DNA of 52,305 nt from Dimargaris cristalligena (lineage: Eukaryota > Kickxellomycota > Dimargaritomycetes > Dimargaritales > Dimargaritaceae): positions 1 to 52,305 of the forward strand of contig JANBQC010000141.1 of assembly GCA_027576995.1 (NCBI GenBank). The letters run 5' to 3'. Shown here one piece after another: positions 21,249 to 32,329 of this stretch. Position 1 is the stretch's first letter; each line of letters opens with the position of its first letter. A program made the translations under genes and the position numbers. The notes beneath the pieces were generated by a model. That model did no database searches. It saw only the letters and a list, made by a program, of their open reading frames with translations, and was not told where the DNA came from.

Positions 21249-24200
21249 TTAGTTTAGGTTCGCCTTCCAAGCCTTATGCAAGGGCGCGGAAATGCGGGAC
21301 AGGGTTGCGGCTATTTGGGTTTTGGTGTCCGAAGGGTTATTCACCTTATCCATGATGAACAGATCACTCAAGAAGCGGGCCAGCGTAAAATCAGAGCGCT
21401 TGCCATCGATTCGGTTCAAGGCACACAAGTCCCGAACCAAGCGGTCAATAGGCGGCTCACTGGTAGTCATAGTTGTGGTTGTCGTTGGCGGTGTAGTAGG
21501 GGTGACAATATTAACTGGTTTACATAGCGGAAACAGAGCGTGGTACATTTGCAGACTGATAGGCTGGCCATTTTGCTTGGCCAGGGCCATAACTCGCAGG
21601 GCCCCGCCGAGTTGGTGGCGTTTAGCGTATTCCAGGATTAGAGTAGAGTAGACCGAGTCATCGCACCAGACCTGGGCGTCGGCCATTTGGGCGAGCACCA
21701 GGGTTTCCACGGTGGGTGCGCTCGGTAGGCCCAGCGGGGGAGAGGACGAGGAGGAGGAGGAAGAAGAAATAGGCATCATTTCGGGGGTGGTCGGTACGAG
21801 CACCGTTAACGTACCGTCCGCGTCGGTGATAACTTTTTGGCGCCGGTCGAATTCGGACCCGATGATCACCCGGAAGGTACTCTGGTCAAACGGAATAGGG
21901 GGATCCGCCCGCATGTGCTGTAACACTCGGCCAAACCCGGTCTCGTCGGACGCGAGTCGGTAGGCGTTTAGGCCGGCGTTGTAAAGAACCGTCAGGCTCG
22001 ACCGGTGGGTGTGATCGATGGTGATCGATTCCGCGGTAAAAGAGAGGGGAGGAGTCTCCGTCGCGGCGGCGGTGGTGGGGGCGGCGGGGGATGGCGATTG
22101 TGGTTGGGCGCCCCGCATGTATTCGAAAAGCGCCACCCCGGTCGAAATCTCGCCCAGGTCGCAATAGAGCTTAATGATGAGACCACCCAGTTTCGCATCG
22201 ATGCGGAGCTGCTGTTGCTGGCGCAATTCGGTCAACAGGACGTGGGCCCGGGTAGTTTGGCCCACCTGAGCGTACAAGTCCGCCAGATAAATCGAGTGAA
22301 TCGGTTCCAGCGGTATGTTAAGGATGCGCATATCGCTGAGCAGACCCGCGAGTGCTTCTACCTGTTTGTAGATGCGGCAGAAATTCAGCATGATGCCAAA
22401 CGTATACAGGTCGGGGGATAGGTGATTGTTACGTTGGTGTTGAGAGGTCAGTTCATAGGTGGCCCAGACTTCGGTGGTGAGACCGGCCCGGACGAGGGCG
22501 TTCAGGAGGGAGTTCCAGGGGAAACCCGCGAAGGAGGAGTTCTGGATCGGTTTGTCGAGGTTGAAAATGTTGATTGCGCGGTCGAAGAGGGCCCGCACCT
22601 GTTCGGTGTGACCCATCGCGGCGTAGGCCCGCGCTAGGTCGCCGTAGACCTGGTAACCGACGGTTTGCAATTTGGCGTTGGCCTGTTTTTCAATGGCGGC
22701 GGCTATGGCCGGGATCGGGGCAAAATAATGGTTATATAAGCAGCCGTGGAGCATCGACACCCACATGTTGGACGAAGGGGTCACATGCTTCTGGATGAGG
22801 TAGCTGAGTAGCGCCCAGGCCTGTTGGGGTTCCTTTAGGTGGCCCAATGACCGGATGACCCGGTTGATTTCGGGGTTGCGGAGGTAGGGGAATAAGTTGT
22901 AGCGTTTGAGGATAGCCAGCCACCGGAGGGCCTGTTCCCGGTCGTTTTTGATGGAGTAGGCCCCGACGAGGTCGGTAGCGAGCTGGGGATCCAGGTAGGC
23001 TGCCGTGGTGGGGCCAGCCTGGTCAAGCTCGCAGGGGTCTTGGGGTTCAGGGATGCAGGCCTCTACGCAGGCGAGGAGGTCCCAGTTTTTGGTGGACACG
23101 GCCGTGGCTACGGCGGCGCCCAGCGCCCGACTGTCGACGGGGATTTGGTGCTGTACGGCGGTCTGCAGTACCTGTATCATTTCCTCGGGGGCCCGCATGG
23201 ACCCGAGCACGGCTACCATCATGCCGATTGAGGCGGGGTCGTAGGGGGTACTGGGCTGTTGGGCTATTTTTCGGTACCAGGCCATGGCCTGCTCCCGGTC
23301 CCTCAACCGCCAGTAGGCCCGGGCCATACGGGCACATAGGTCCGGGTCCACCCCGGTCGTATGGTTGAGGTAGTTTTGGACCAGGGCGGCCGCCTGATCG
23401 ACCCGTTGCTGACTTGATGATGGCGACGGGGGCTGGTTGGGTAGGGAAGCCTTATTTAAAGGGGACTTCGGGCCTGCAGCGTGGGACGGGTCACGATGGA
23501 ATTCCTTGCGCGCCCCGCGCTGAGGGCCGCTCGAGCTAGTGGGCGGGGTCATGGTTAATAAATCAACCAGGGCACGTACCAATTTAAGGCTCGGAGTGGT
23601 GGTGGCGGCGGTAGAGGTGCACATGGTACAGACGGACTGGGCAATGGTGGGACCTTCGGGGAGGCCTTGGTTATACATTTGCTGAAGAATCGTGATAAGG
23701 TGCAAAGGGTTGGGTGAGGCGCCCGATGCATTCATAATGGACATGATCCGCCAGACCTGAATGGGTTGTTGAATTAATATGAGGCCACGCTCGATATCAT
23801 CCACGGCGGGGCGGGCGGCCTCGAATTTCGGAAGATCCAGGACTCGCCAACTTGATTCGGTGAGGGAAAGCTGGGGGGCTGCGGCCGGGGGGATAGGGGT
23901 CGAAGTCTGATCCGGAGCCGGTGCTGGGGCGGTGACGGCAGCCGTGGAGTTCGGCGGCAGGCGGCACTGGATAACGATCCGCTCCCACCAGTCGGAACAT
24001 ACCTCTTGGATCCGCTGGGCCAACAGGTTACGCTGGGTATCGGGGGCATTTAATGATCCCGGTGACTGGCGCGAACCCCCCCGGAGTGATGGTAAATCGG
24101 CGGCGTATTTCAGCGATGATACTGGTTTGTCATTTTGGACCGACAGCAGCCGATATGTGGTGATAAGCCGGTCTAGCAGAGTGGAGTAGTGGGCCGAGTC

Positions 24201-24545
24201 CACCAATTCCCACTGACCCGTACGACGAAACTCCGAGTAAAACTGATAGACGCGATCGAGTGGCATACTGGCGTCGTCGCAGGCGGCGGTGAAAAGCCGG
24301 GCGGCCGCGGCAGCGTCAGTGCGGTTGGACGGCGGAGTCGGGCGAGAAGCATGGGACTGGCTAGGCTTTGATGGGTGCGAAGTGTAGTGGCGGTGAGCAA
24401 CAACGGTGGCCGTGGTGGGTAATTGGACCAGAGAGGCGGTCAGCTGGTGGAGATTTAACGGTGCCAATCCATGGGGTTGGGCCTGTTTGGTGACGACGGG
24501 GTACAGCTGGCGGGAAGCCAACCGCTGCGAAGCGCGGGATAGCAT
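21249..24545 (-). CDS. Pentatricopeptide repeat (PPR) protein, probably mitochondrial (1098 aa)
   Basis: A single open frame. The N-terminus is rich in Arg, Ser and Ala and lacks acids (MLSRASQRLASRQLYPVV), as in mitochondrial presequences. Helical 35-residue-type repeats are visible across the middle, for example around YTFGIMLNFCRIYKQVEALA, then HSIYLADLYAQVGQTTRA, and earlier YQVYGDLARAYAAMGHTEQV. Low-complexity Thr/Pro/Ser stretches lie between repeat groups. PPR proteins bind organellar RNA in stability, processing or translation; the specific target cannot be told. The start codon context is GACCATGCT. The gene diverges from FCF1 with 551 bases between start codons. Confident on family, not on orthology. 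Confidence 0.85.
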   Translation of the reverse strand: MLSRASQRLASRQLYPVVTKQAQPHGLAPLNLHQLTASLVQLPTTATVVAHRHYTSHPSKPSQSHASRPTPPSNRTDAAAAARLFTAACDDASMPLDRVYQFYSEFRRTGQWELVDSAHYSTLLDRLITTYRLLSVQNDKPVSSLKYAADLPSLRGGSRQSPGSLNAPDTQRNLLAQRIQEVCSDWWERIVIQCRLPPNSTAAVTAPAPAPDQTSTPIPPAAAPQLSLTESSWRVLDLPKFEAARPAVDDIERGLILIQQPIQVWRIMSIMNASGASPNPLHLITILQQMYNQGLPEGPTIAQSVCTMCTSTAATTTPSLKLVRALVDLLTMTPPTSSSGPQRGARKEFHRDPSHAAGPKSPLNKASLPNQPPSPSSSQQRVDQAAALVQNYLNHTTGVDPDLCARMARAYWRLRDREQAMAWYRKIAQQPSTPYDPASIGMMVAVLGSMRAPEEMIQVLQTAVQHQIPVDSRALGAAVATAVSTKNWDLLACVEACIPEPQDPCELDQAGPTTAAYLDPQLATDLVGAYSIKNDREQALRWLAILKRYNLFPYLRNPEINRVIRSLGHLKEPQQAWALLSYLIQKHVTPSSNMWVSMLHGCLYNHYFAPIPAIAAAIEKQANAKLQTVGYQVYGDLARAYAAMGHTEQVRALFDRAINIFNLDKPIQNSSFAGFPWNSLLNALVRAGLTTEVWATYELTSQHQRNNHLSPDLYTFGIMLNFCRIYKQVEALAGLLSDMRILNIPLEPIHSIYLADLYAQVGQTTRAHVLLTELRQQQQLRIDAKLGGLIIKLYCDLGEISTGVALFEYMRGAQPQSPSPAAPTTAAATETPPLSFTAESITIDHTHRSSLTVLYNAGLNAYRLASDETGFGRVLQHMRADPPIPFDQSTFRVIIGSEFDRRQKVITDADGTLTVLVPTTPEMMPISSSSSSSSSPPLGLPSAPTVETLVLAQMADAQVWCDDSVYSTLILEYAKRHQLGGALRVMALAKQNGQPISLQMYHALFPLCKPVNIVTPTTPPTTTTTMTTSEPPIDRLVRDLCALNRIDGKRSDFTLARFLSDLFIMDKVNNPSDTKTQIAATLSRISAPLHKAWKANLN

Positions 24546-25096
24546 GGTCGAGGAAGGGGGGAGTAGGAGGGGCAGAAGATAACGAACACTAGTGATTAAG
24601 CGAAGTACGGGACTGACAAGCTAGTTGTCTGGATCGTCGACAAACACTCATTGGTCCTTCGTCAAGGCCATTAGGAGCTCCGTCCCCACCATTAATTATG
24701 ATGTGTACTTAATGGGGGAAGCTAGGGCTAATTTAGCATAGACGGAGGGGTATTTAGAGATCCAATCAAGTCAGCTGACCTTATTGCTGGTTTGTGCCTT
24801 ACTGGCTATATAAGAAAAAAAAGGAAATATATGCCAAGCGAAACATAGGTAAAAGTATCCCAAAGCCCAAGTCGAAGCTGTCTACGAAGGGAGTGGCATG
24901 CAAAGCACTTTTTGAAAGAACTTCCTGTGGTCTACCACAGCACAGCCTCATTACTCTCATCGTTCCATTAAGAATTGAGTTGACCTCCTTCATTCACTGT
25001 TTCTGGTATATATCCTTCATTCAGGGCCCTCGCCACTGCTATCTGCCTTTCCGTATACTCGAGTTTTTTTCCTTCGTCGTCCTCTATTCTAGCAAC
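24546..25096. promoter_or_regulatory. Shared divergent upstream region (PPR protein / FCF1)
   Basis: This 551-base stretch separates the start codons of the minus-strand PPR gene and plus-strand FCF1, so both promoters must lie here. It has an AT-rich part with TATATAAG near 24809. No defined factor site is claimed. Confidence 0.4.
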
Positions 25097-26445
25097 ATGG
25101 TAAGATCTACCTTCAAAACCCTCAATGAGTCTTCGATCACCGGGCAACCGCCGACCCTCACCGTCTATACGCCCTAATTATCAGCGGCCGTCCCAGTCAC
25201 TAACCCTAACATACTATCTCTTGCTTGAACCCGGTGCTTCCACCTATTCTTCCTCGGGCCACTACACATATTATAAACGACAGGGTAAAGCTGCTCGCAA
25301 GACTCGCAATGCCGCCACGGCCAAGCGCATGATGTCGCTGGAAAACCCTAAGCTGTAAGTAGCTGGTACTGTCATTTATGTTAGTATGCTCGTTTGCGGA
25401 ATGCGACTATCCCGCACCCCCCTGCCAATTGTATTGTAAACCGAACGCTTCTAACCTATTTTTGCATGTTGGGTATACGTCTGATTACATCGGTTTCACG
25501 ACTTTGGCGCTACAGGAAAGCCAACGTTAAAAAAACCCAGGCCGCGAAAGAAAAAGAGGAGAAGTCCAGAGTTAACCATGTGTAAGTTTTACCGATTGTG
25601 CACTATTAACATTGCCTCATGGTATACACAGTCCCTTTATTCGGTAGCGCCAATGTCGTATATATATATATATATATATATTAGTCATCGAGGTCCGTCG
25701 AGGGTCCCCATTTCCCGACAACTAACTGAAAACCTCGAGTATATAATGCATTCATTTCATTTTTTACCCGTCCACAGCACTCAAGTGGCCTCCTCCATGT
25801 ACTTCAAGTACAACACCGCCCTAGGCCCCCCCTATCACATCATTATCGATACCAATTTCATCAATTTTTCCATCCAAAACAAACTCGAGATGGTAAAATG
25901 CATGATGGACTGTCTCTATGCCAAATGTAAGTGATTCATGATTTCCCAGCCTCAGCTCGCTGCTCATACCCAACCTGCCTCGTAGTACCCATACTATGCT
26001 TATTTGGTATTTATCACACCTAGATCCAGACCCGACCCTTCTATTTTCTATTACATCGATCCGAACTAACCCAATCTACCCTATGCTGGTTCCCACTGCT
26101 TTATGTGTATTGTGACTACTTCCGGTGCCCCGGTGTTTAGGCATTCCTTGCGTAACTGACTGCGTCATTGCCGAATTGGAGAAACTCGGCCCCAAATACC
26201 GCATCGCTCTCCAGATTGCCCGGGATCCCCGTTTCGAACGACTTCCCTGCACCCACAGCGGTACTTACGCCGATGACTGCATTGTCCGCCGTGTCACCCA
26301 GCATAACTGCTACATTGTCGCTACCTGTGATCGGGAATTGAAATCACGTATCCGGAAAATTCCCGGTATCCCTATTATGTACATTGCCAAGCACCGGTTC
26401 ACGATTGAGCGCCTGCCCGAGGCTTATGGCGCGCCGAGGATATAA
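25097..26445 (+). CDS. FCF1: rRNA-processing protein Fcf1/Utp24 (PIN domain, SSU processome; 197 aa)
   Basis: Five exons: 25097-25099 (ATG only), 25284-25354, 25516-25581, 25778-25926 and 26141-26445. All introns have GTAAG(A/T) donors and phases agree. The product begins [10 protein letters not shown], a basic Fcf1 N-terminus, and is close to the usual family length (~190-200 aa). The PIN core is nearly invariant: [48 protein letters not shown] and [11 protein letters not shown], ending YGAPRI. Acidic candidates for metal binding are D71, D142 and D160. Fcf1/Utp24 acts in the nucleolus in early pre-18S rRNA cleavage (A1/A2 sites). The first intron directly follows the start codon. Confidence 0.95.
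25659..25680. repeat. (TA)n microsatellite in FCF1 intron 3
   Basis: About eleven TA units, wholly intronic. Confidence 0.85.
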
Positions 26446-27289
26446 TTACTCCGAAATATTGGATGGCCAACCTTCCTTTTTTATTATATTTTAGCCTTCC
26501 CATTCAAGCCCATGCCAATTTAAGGGGCATATATATGCCTTTTCTAGTGTAGGGGGCATTATTATGAATGAGTGACTTCGTTAACCCAAGGCCAGTCTAG
26601 CGTCAAAGCAATATTCAATAAATTTATCTGCTATTCGTAGATCGGTGGGCTTAACGATGATGTATTCCCTTTTGGAATACGGCATATAAGGGTATAGACA
26701 ATGTACATCATACAGCTGTGTTCATAGTGTTGATCTTGCCACCTATAGGGAGCCCTTTCGTTTAAAGCCGGATGGGTGCGCTTGGAGCATGTACGTCAGA
26801 TAATATAATAGATGGTACGCTGAGTGGGTTATACTAAGAGCCGCCAAGGCAGGAAAATCCATAGAAGCCCCTACTATCTCTCCGTGGGGACCCTTCCCAA
26901 GTTTAGAGAATGTTATAGCAAGCCTCCAAATCATCGATGCTCCAACCCACCTCCGTATGATACCCCTACTATGACAGTAGCTACGTCCTAGTAGGGGAAG
27001 ATCAAGAAAATAGCGGTGGGAGGGGGGGTTTCAGATATGGTAGCCACCCTCCCTTTTGGCATAATTCCAACGGCAAACAGGGGGGGATATAGATAAGGAA
27101 GGGAGAGAGAGGGGGGACTTGTTTTAGCCAGGTACTTTTGCCCTGCCCTACCCTGCCCCTCTTCCGCCCCACCCATCTCCCCTTGGTTTTAGCAACCTTG
27201 CCCAAGTACATAAGTCGCCCACCCTCCCTTCCCTTCTTACTCGTTTCCCCAGTTCTAACCCATCAACCCACTCCATTACCTACACCACC
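26446..27289. other. Intergenic region upstream of 6-phosphogluconolactonase
   Basis: No gene is recognised. The last ~160 bases (27130-27289) are a strongly pyrimidine-rich strand (runs of CCCT and CCTT), typical of a promoter or leader region on the coding strand of the next gene. Confidence 0.5.
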
Positions 27290-28057
27290 ATGCCCCGCAC
27301 TGTCTACGCATTCCCTTCCACGGAGACTCTGGCCGCGAACCTCCGCGACCAGCTCCTACGGGCCCAGGACGAAGCCCTAGCCAAGCACGACCGGTTCACC
27401 GTGGCCCTTTCGGGCGGTTCGCTCCCTCAGACGCTGGCCCAGGGTCTCCTGGCGCACCCCGAGTCCTTCCAATGGGACAAATGGCACATCTTCTACGCCG
27501 ACGAACGCTGCGTCCCGCTGGACCACGCCGATTCCAACCACCGGCTGGCCCGGGAGGCCTTCCTCGACCGGGTACCGATTCCCACGAGCCAAATTCACCC
27601 CATCAACCCCGACCTGGTGGACCAGCCCGCCGCTGCCGCTGAAGACTACCAACACCAGCTGATGCGGGTCTTCGCCTTAAAAGGCGCCGCCGTGCGCTTC
27701 CCCGTGTTCGACGTGATTCTTTTGGGCATGGGTCCCGATGGCCATACCTGCTCGCTGTTCCCCAACCACCCCCTGCTGGACGAAGACGAAAAATGGGTCA
27801 GCTACTTGACCGACTCCCCCAAACCCCCGCCGACCCGGATTACCCTCACCTACCCGGTGGTGAACCACGCCCACACTGTCATTTTCGTCGCTACCGGGGC
27901 CAGTAAACAACCCGTGCTCGAACGGATCCTGGATCGTAACGAGCCCCTGCCCGCCGGACGCGTCAACCCCATCCACGGCCATTTATACTGGTACTTGGAT
28001 GATGCTGCCACCGCTACGTTGACCCAAACTACCATTGATCGACCATCGGTCATCTAA
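27290..28057 (+). CDS. 6-phosphogluconolactonase (255 aa)
   Basis: Hydrolyses 6-phospho-D-glucono-1,5-lactone to 6-phosphogluconate, the second step of the oxidative pentose phosphate pathway, in the cytosol. A single exon. Family motifs are clear: VALSGGSLPQTL (residues 38-49), FYADERCVP...SNHRLARE (69-88), LLGMGPDGHTCSLFP (144-158, with the conserved His of the active-site region) and the C-terminal HTVIFVATGASKQPVL block. Length matches the usual 6PGL/SOL size (~240-260 aa). The start has an ideal ACACCACCATGCC context. GC-rich codon use is typical of the highly expressed genes in this window. The gene converges with the mL62/ICT1-like gene. Confidence 0.95.
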   Translation: MPRTVYAFPSTETLAANLRDQLLRAQDEALAKHDRFTVALSGGSLPQTLAQGLLAHPESFQWDKWHIFYADERCVPLDHADSNHRLAREAFLDRVPIPTSQIHPINPDLVDQPAAAAEDYQHQLMRVFALKGAAVRFPVFDVILLGMGPDGHTCSLFPNHPLLDEDEKWVSYLTDSPKPPPTRITLTYPVVNHAHTVIFVATGASKQPVLERILDRNEPLPAGRVNPIHGHLYWYLDDAATATLTQTTIDRPSVI

Positions 28058-28418
28058 CTCAATGAACCTGGTGGAGGGATGGGGGGAATGGCCCATTAGT
28101 ATTATTTCAGCCAGCCTAGGCTATCGGCTCATATTTGATACTATGAATTACTGACTGGTGATGATTGATCCCGCGATTACATCGATCTTTTCTCGCCTTT
28201 AGTAAACAGATTCAAGATTTGTAGTTGTCATTAATAAACTCGAATGGGGCCCCCATTAGGGAAATAATTGGGGTCTAATCAGAACTATACAACGGTGGAA
28301 GGGCTATATCCGGTGACTGCGAACTGATTGATTCATCGATATCCTCAGCAACATCCCCCCCCCCTCCCGTGTAGCGGAAATACTCGGGCGTTCTTAAAAA
28401 TGATATCTACATTCCCAT
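28058..28418. other. Convergent 3' intergenic region
   Basis: Lies between the stop codons of the 6-phosphogluconolactonase and ICT1-like genes. It contains a C tract near 28358 and AATAAA-like sites near 28233 for 3' processing. No gene is seen. Confidence 0.5.
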
Positions 28419-29391
28419 TCAATCATCGCCACGCCCACCACGGCGGTTTTGCTTGACCCCGGACCGTCTCATCTTTTGTTTTTTAAGGTTTTCCTTGGAA
28501 AGCTCGTGGCGCTTTTGGAGACGGTCGATGGCCTCCTCGGCTGGGTCTGGGGGAATGTAGGCGGCTTGCCGAACCATCTCCCACAATTTCTGTCGACAGT
28601 CCTCAATATTCTTCCGCTGGGTCCGGTGGCGCTCGGAAGTGACAATAAATTCGCCCTGTTGGTTGAGACGGTTGGTCTCCTGGTGCGATCAAGGCCGAAA
28701 AAGCATTTATAGACCAGTACTAAATCCCATTAGAACTATGCTGGTAAATGGGGCTTAATAGGTTCTAAACAATAACAATTTGAAGTCAAGCCTTTACAGT
28801 TGAGCGGCAAAGACCTACCTGTTGCCGTAGTTGTCGTTTTACAAAATCGGGGATCCACATAGCCTTCGCCAGTTTGAAGCGCATATCCACCTTGGTGTTT
28901 ACTGTCATCAGGGTCGGTAAGCAATGATCAAGACAGTCATGGTGTTTATGTGGTGTTAGTTGAGGCGTGCCTATCTTTTTGGTGAGCTGGACTGGCGAGA
29001 CTATTCTGGACTAGGCCCCTCTCACACATAATAAAATCCTGGTTCGGTTGCATCATCCAGAGGCGACCCGTCAATAGAAATTTTAGTCGCTTTCAAGTGC
29101 ATTTTATACGCCTAAAACACTAGACTATTACGTACCTTTATTGACATTCTGGCCCCCGGGCCCACTGCTCCGGTGGAACGAATACTCAATACCCTTGGAG
29201 GGTATGTCCTCGAGCCGAAAAGTCTCTTGCCAGTTGCGTATAGTCTGAACTTCTTCAGGTTCGAGGCCTAATCGCTCACTTTGGGTTGGAATATGGAAGA
29301 AGCAAAGGGCGGCATTGGGGCGAAGAGGCTCGCTACGGAGGCCGGGCCGTATGGACCCCAGTGGGGTAAGTCGCAAATGACGGATAACCAT
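28419..29391 (-). CDS. ICT1/mL62-type peptidyl-tRNA hydrolase (class I release-factor GGQ domain; 199 aa)
   Basis: Three exons: 29391-29136, 28901-28819 and 28679-28419. Introns have GTACGT and GTAGGT donors; the joined frame runs without a break. The N-terminus MVIRHLRLTPLGSIRPGLRS is Arg-rich without acids, a mitochondrial presequence. Residues ~58-95 carry RSSGPGGQNVNKVNTKVDMR with the catalytic GGQ at 79-81; the following WIPDFVKRQ and ETNRLNQQGEFIVTSERHRT blocks match ICT1/MRPL58. The C-terminal tail is basic (KKQKMRRSGVKQNRRG), as needed for reaching into the empty mRNA channel. The family frees peptides from stalled mitoribosomes and is an integral large-subunit protein (mL62) in many eukaryotes. 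The GGQ exon boundary lies just after NVNK. Pth4-like paralogues are an alternative name. Confidence 0.9.
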
Positions 29392-29886
29392 AATGGGGTT
29401 TAATAAATAAAAAGATATTATGATTCTACGGAGAGGGGTGTGCTTAGCAAGCCAGACAAGGGAATCTCAAACCCGGTTGTTGAAAACCCTGCGCCTACCA
29501 AACTAGGAGTTGCTAGCTTATATAAGCTGGAATTAGAGTTATTTTAGGGACGAATACGGCGCACGCATATGCTCCATGGTTGAGAGTGCCCATACAGCCA
29601 CGGTACAGCAGAATCGCCAACTGAACAGGCTGTGAAATCCCAGTCAATAACGAAATAACGAATATATACCAGTGGGTCGCTCAACGCATTGTCATAACAA
29701 TCCCTTATTGGGCAAACCTGGCGAAAGACTTGGTCCCTTTTAGTTCCACTCAACTTGTGTATCCTTTAGTTTCACCCATTCCTTTGGTTTATTTCAGTTA
29801 TTCGGCTGTACTTTGTTTTATAATTTGCGTTTCCCGCCCTTTTTACTTCGCACCTTAGTCTACACCCGTCGGTAAGCCAAGGCCAC
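29392..29886. promoter_or_regulatory. Shared divergent upstream region (ICT1-like / CLPTM1-like)
   Basis: This 495-base stretch lies between two divergent start codons and must hold both promoters. No defined binding site is claimed. Confidence 0.35.
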
Positions 29887-31956
29887 ATGGCAGGGACCGA
29901 TGTCACCACCCAGGACCGCCCAGCGGGCGACGCAGCACCGGCCACCGACGAGCCCAGCAACCCCTGGGGGTTCGTCCAGACTATCGCGCGCTACGTCCTC
30001 ATTTACATGGCCATTCAGTATGTCACTGGGCGCTTTTTTAAGCCCAGTCCACCACCCTCCTCCGCCCCACTGAGCAATAACCCCTTAGCCCCCACCGACC
30101 CAAACCCATCCTCTCTTCTACCACCGGGCGCAACAGGAGCGGCTGGGGCGCCGCCTCCTCTAACCCCCCTGGCGGCCCCCCTCTGGCCCATGGGCACCCC
30201 GTTTTCGATTCGCATTATGCTAGCAGAGGACCAGACCCTGGAGCTTACGCGGGCCGACCTCCCCATCCCTATCTGGTCCCGCACTAACTTGACCGTCGGG
30301 GACTGGGGCGTCGATATCCAGTCGACCGTGGAAGTGGCGTTGCCCGAGAATGTCCAGCATAACGGAAGTTATTACGCTCATATTGTGCTGGACCGACTGG
30401 TGGAGGCATCGTCTGAAGCGACATGGGATCCGGCCCTGGACCGGGTGTACCTGCAGCAGCCCCTCAACAAATACTTGGCCACGAGTACCCAGGCTAAGAC
30501 GCGCAATCTGCTGACCGGTAATGCCGAATCGACAAAAATTGAACCCGACGAAAAGCCAACCGAGGCGAACGCCCCGGCATCCGTCACCCAGTCGCATTGG
30601 TACGGCAATCTCACCCTGAATATGCTTACGGAGGCCAAACCCATCCCTTACCAGCAGCTGCCGGCCGTTATCCAACGGCACATTACGCTGGAGCCCACCG
30701 GTCGACTGGACCCCGTCACCCGCCAACGCCTTTATCAACCCCTGGTCTACCCTAACCATTTCTGGATTTTGGAATCCAGCATGGTGGCCATTAATACCAC
30801 GACCCCCACCCTGCCCCTCCATATTCACTTTTACCCTATTTCGATGTTCAAGCTCCAGTTCTATACCTCCATGGAGGACCAAATGTCCCGTCAGGCGTCC
30901 ATGATGGGCACACCGGGCTCCCATTTCGACGAGTTCAAGCGGATGTTGGTCGAAACCAACCCCTGGCTCCTGGGCTTTACGGCGCTGGCCACCCTGCTCC
31001 ACAGTTTATTCGATTTCCTGGCCTTCAAGAATGACATTTCCTTTTGGAAAAACAAGAAAGGCGCGGCGGGTATATCGGTCCGAACCATTCTGGCGAATAT
31101 CGCCTCCCAGGCGATTGTGTTCCTGTATCTGTTGGATAATTCCAAATCAACGAGCTGGATGATTCTAATGAGTCAGGGTGTGGGACTGGCCATTGAGGTT
31201 TGGAAGGTCAAAAAGGCCATTGATGCCAGATGGGTCCCCGTGGCCCCGGCCTCAACTCCCACCACTACCACCACCACCACCACCACTACTGATATCACCG
31301 AACCGGCTGGGGAAAAGGTCTCATCATCGCCGTCATCAACGGAAGCTCCCCGGCGCGTATGGCTGACCGTGGGCGGTCACCAACTTACCGTTAAAGGAAC
31401 TGGTGACCAAACCGATGTCGAATCCCAAACCGACGAATACGACCAAATGGCCTACCACTACCTCTCGTTCCTCGCCTACCCTCTCCTTTTCGGCTACGCG
31501 CTCTACAGTCTCTACTACGAGGAATACAAGTCATGGTACTCCTTTATTTTAAACACGCTCGTAGGGTATGTCTATGCGTTCGGGTTCATCACCATGACCC
31601 CCCAATTATTCATCAACTACAAATTGAAGTCGGTGGCCCATATGCCCTGGCGGACCCTCATGTACAAATCGCTCAATACGTTCGTGGACGATTTGTTCGC
31701 GTTCATTATCACGATGCCCACGTTGCACCGGTTGGCCTGTTTGCGGGACGATGTGGTGTTCGTGGTGTATATTTACCAGAAATGGATTTACCCCATGGAC
31801 CCGAACCGGCCCAACGAGTTCGGTCAGGTCGCTAATCCAGCGGCGGCGGAGGTGGAAGCAGCGACTAACCCTGGGAAGGAGGGCGGCCAGGGTAAGGAAA
31901 AACGCAAAAAGAAAAAGGCGGCGAAGGCGGCCCCCGAGGACAAGAAAACCCAATAA
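29887..31956 (+). CDS. CLPTM1-family multi-pass membrane protein (689 aa)
   Basis: A single exon. The N-terminus has one membrane segment (FVQTIARYVLIYMAIQYV, residues ~29-46), then a Pro-rich linker and a large lumenal-type domain (residues ~90-350). A cluster of hydrophobic segments follows from ~360 to ~630. The signature C-terminal block is present: FAIITMPTLHR-like sequence (FIITMPTLHR), LACLRDDVVFVVYIYQKWIY and VDPN-like MDPNRPNEFGQV. A Thr repeat (residues ~458-470, codons ACC/ACT) and a basic Lys-rich tail (KRKKKKAAKAA) are low-complexity additions. The family (CLPTM1, CLPTM1L) resides in the ER/Golgi; animal members act as lipid scramblases or limit receptor traffic. Length is near human CLPTM1 (669 aa). 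Confidence 0.93.
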   Translation: MAGTDVTTQDRPAGDAAPATDEPSNPWGFVQTIARYVLIYMAIQYVTGRFFKPSPPPSSAPLSNNPLAPTDPNPSSLLPPGATGAAGAPPPLTPLAAPLWPMGTPFSIRIMLAEDQTLELTRADLPIPIWSRTNLTVGDWGVDIQSTVEVALPENVQHNGSYYAHIVLDRLVEASSEATWDPALDRVYLQQPLNKYLATSTQAKTRNLLTGNAESTKIEPDEKPTEANAPASVTQSHWYGNLTLNMLTEAKPIPYQQLPAVIQRHITLEPTGRLDPVTRQRLYQPLVYPNHFWILESSMVAINTTTPTLPLHIHFYPISMFKLQFYTSMEDQMSRQASMMGTPGSHFDEFKRMLVETNPWLLGFTALATLLHSLFDFLAFKNDISFWKNKKGAAGISVRTILANIASQAIVFLYLLDNSKSTSWMILMSQGVGLAIEVWKVKKAIDARWVPVAPASTPTTTTTTTTTTDITEPAGEKVSSSPSSTEAPRRVWLTVGGHQLTVKGTGDQTDVESQTDEYDQMAYHYLSFLAYPLLFGYALYSLYYEEYKSWYSFILNTLVGYVYAFGFITMTPQLFINYKLKSVAHMPWRTLMYKSLNTFVDDLFAFIITMPTLHRLACLRDDVVFVVYIYQKWIYPMDPNRPNEFGQVANPAAAEVEAATNPGKEGGQGKEKRKKKKAAKAAPEDKKTQ

Positions 31957-32329
31957 TCGCGAGAGTAGCATAGTATGGTGTACACCATTGTGTAATATCC
32001 CTTTTAAAAAAATAACCACCACTATTGGCTACTGCTGCTATATATACTGTGTATTAGATTGATTAAAGGTGTTTTATGAGTTTCTTGTGTCGTTCCATAC
32101 TAGTCCCTTTGTCAAGTACGGGCAATACCCAAATCAGGTTTATTGTCGCATACCTCTTGCCTTTTACTGATCGCCAGTCATTGACATGTTGACCAGTGAG
32201 AATATATATATATATATATATAAATATATAAATGGTGGACTATGTGAATATGGAGGCGTCTTTTTTATATTAAATAACATAACCAAGCATGCGGTATCGA
32301 CCAACAGCACCCAGATCCCAGCTACTTAA
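31957..32329. other. Convergent 3' region with (AT)n tract
   Basis: Lies between the stop codons of CLPTM1-like and CMS1-like genes. It contains an alternating AT tract at about 32201-32233. No gene is seen. Confidence 0.55.

Noticed and set aside
30220..31002. Minus-strand frame of 260 codons
   Set aside because: Antisense shadow of the CLPTM1-like gene, which has clear family motifs on the plus strand.
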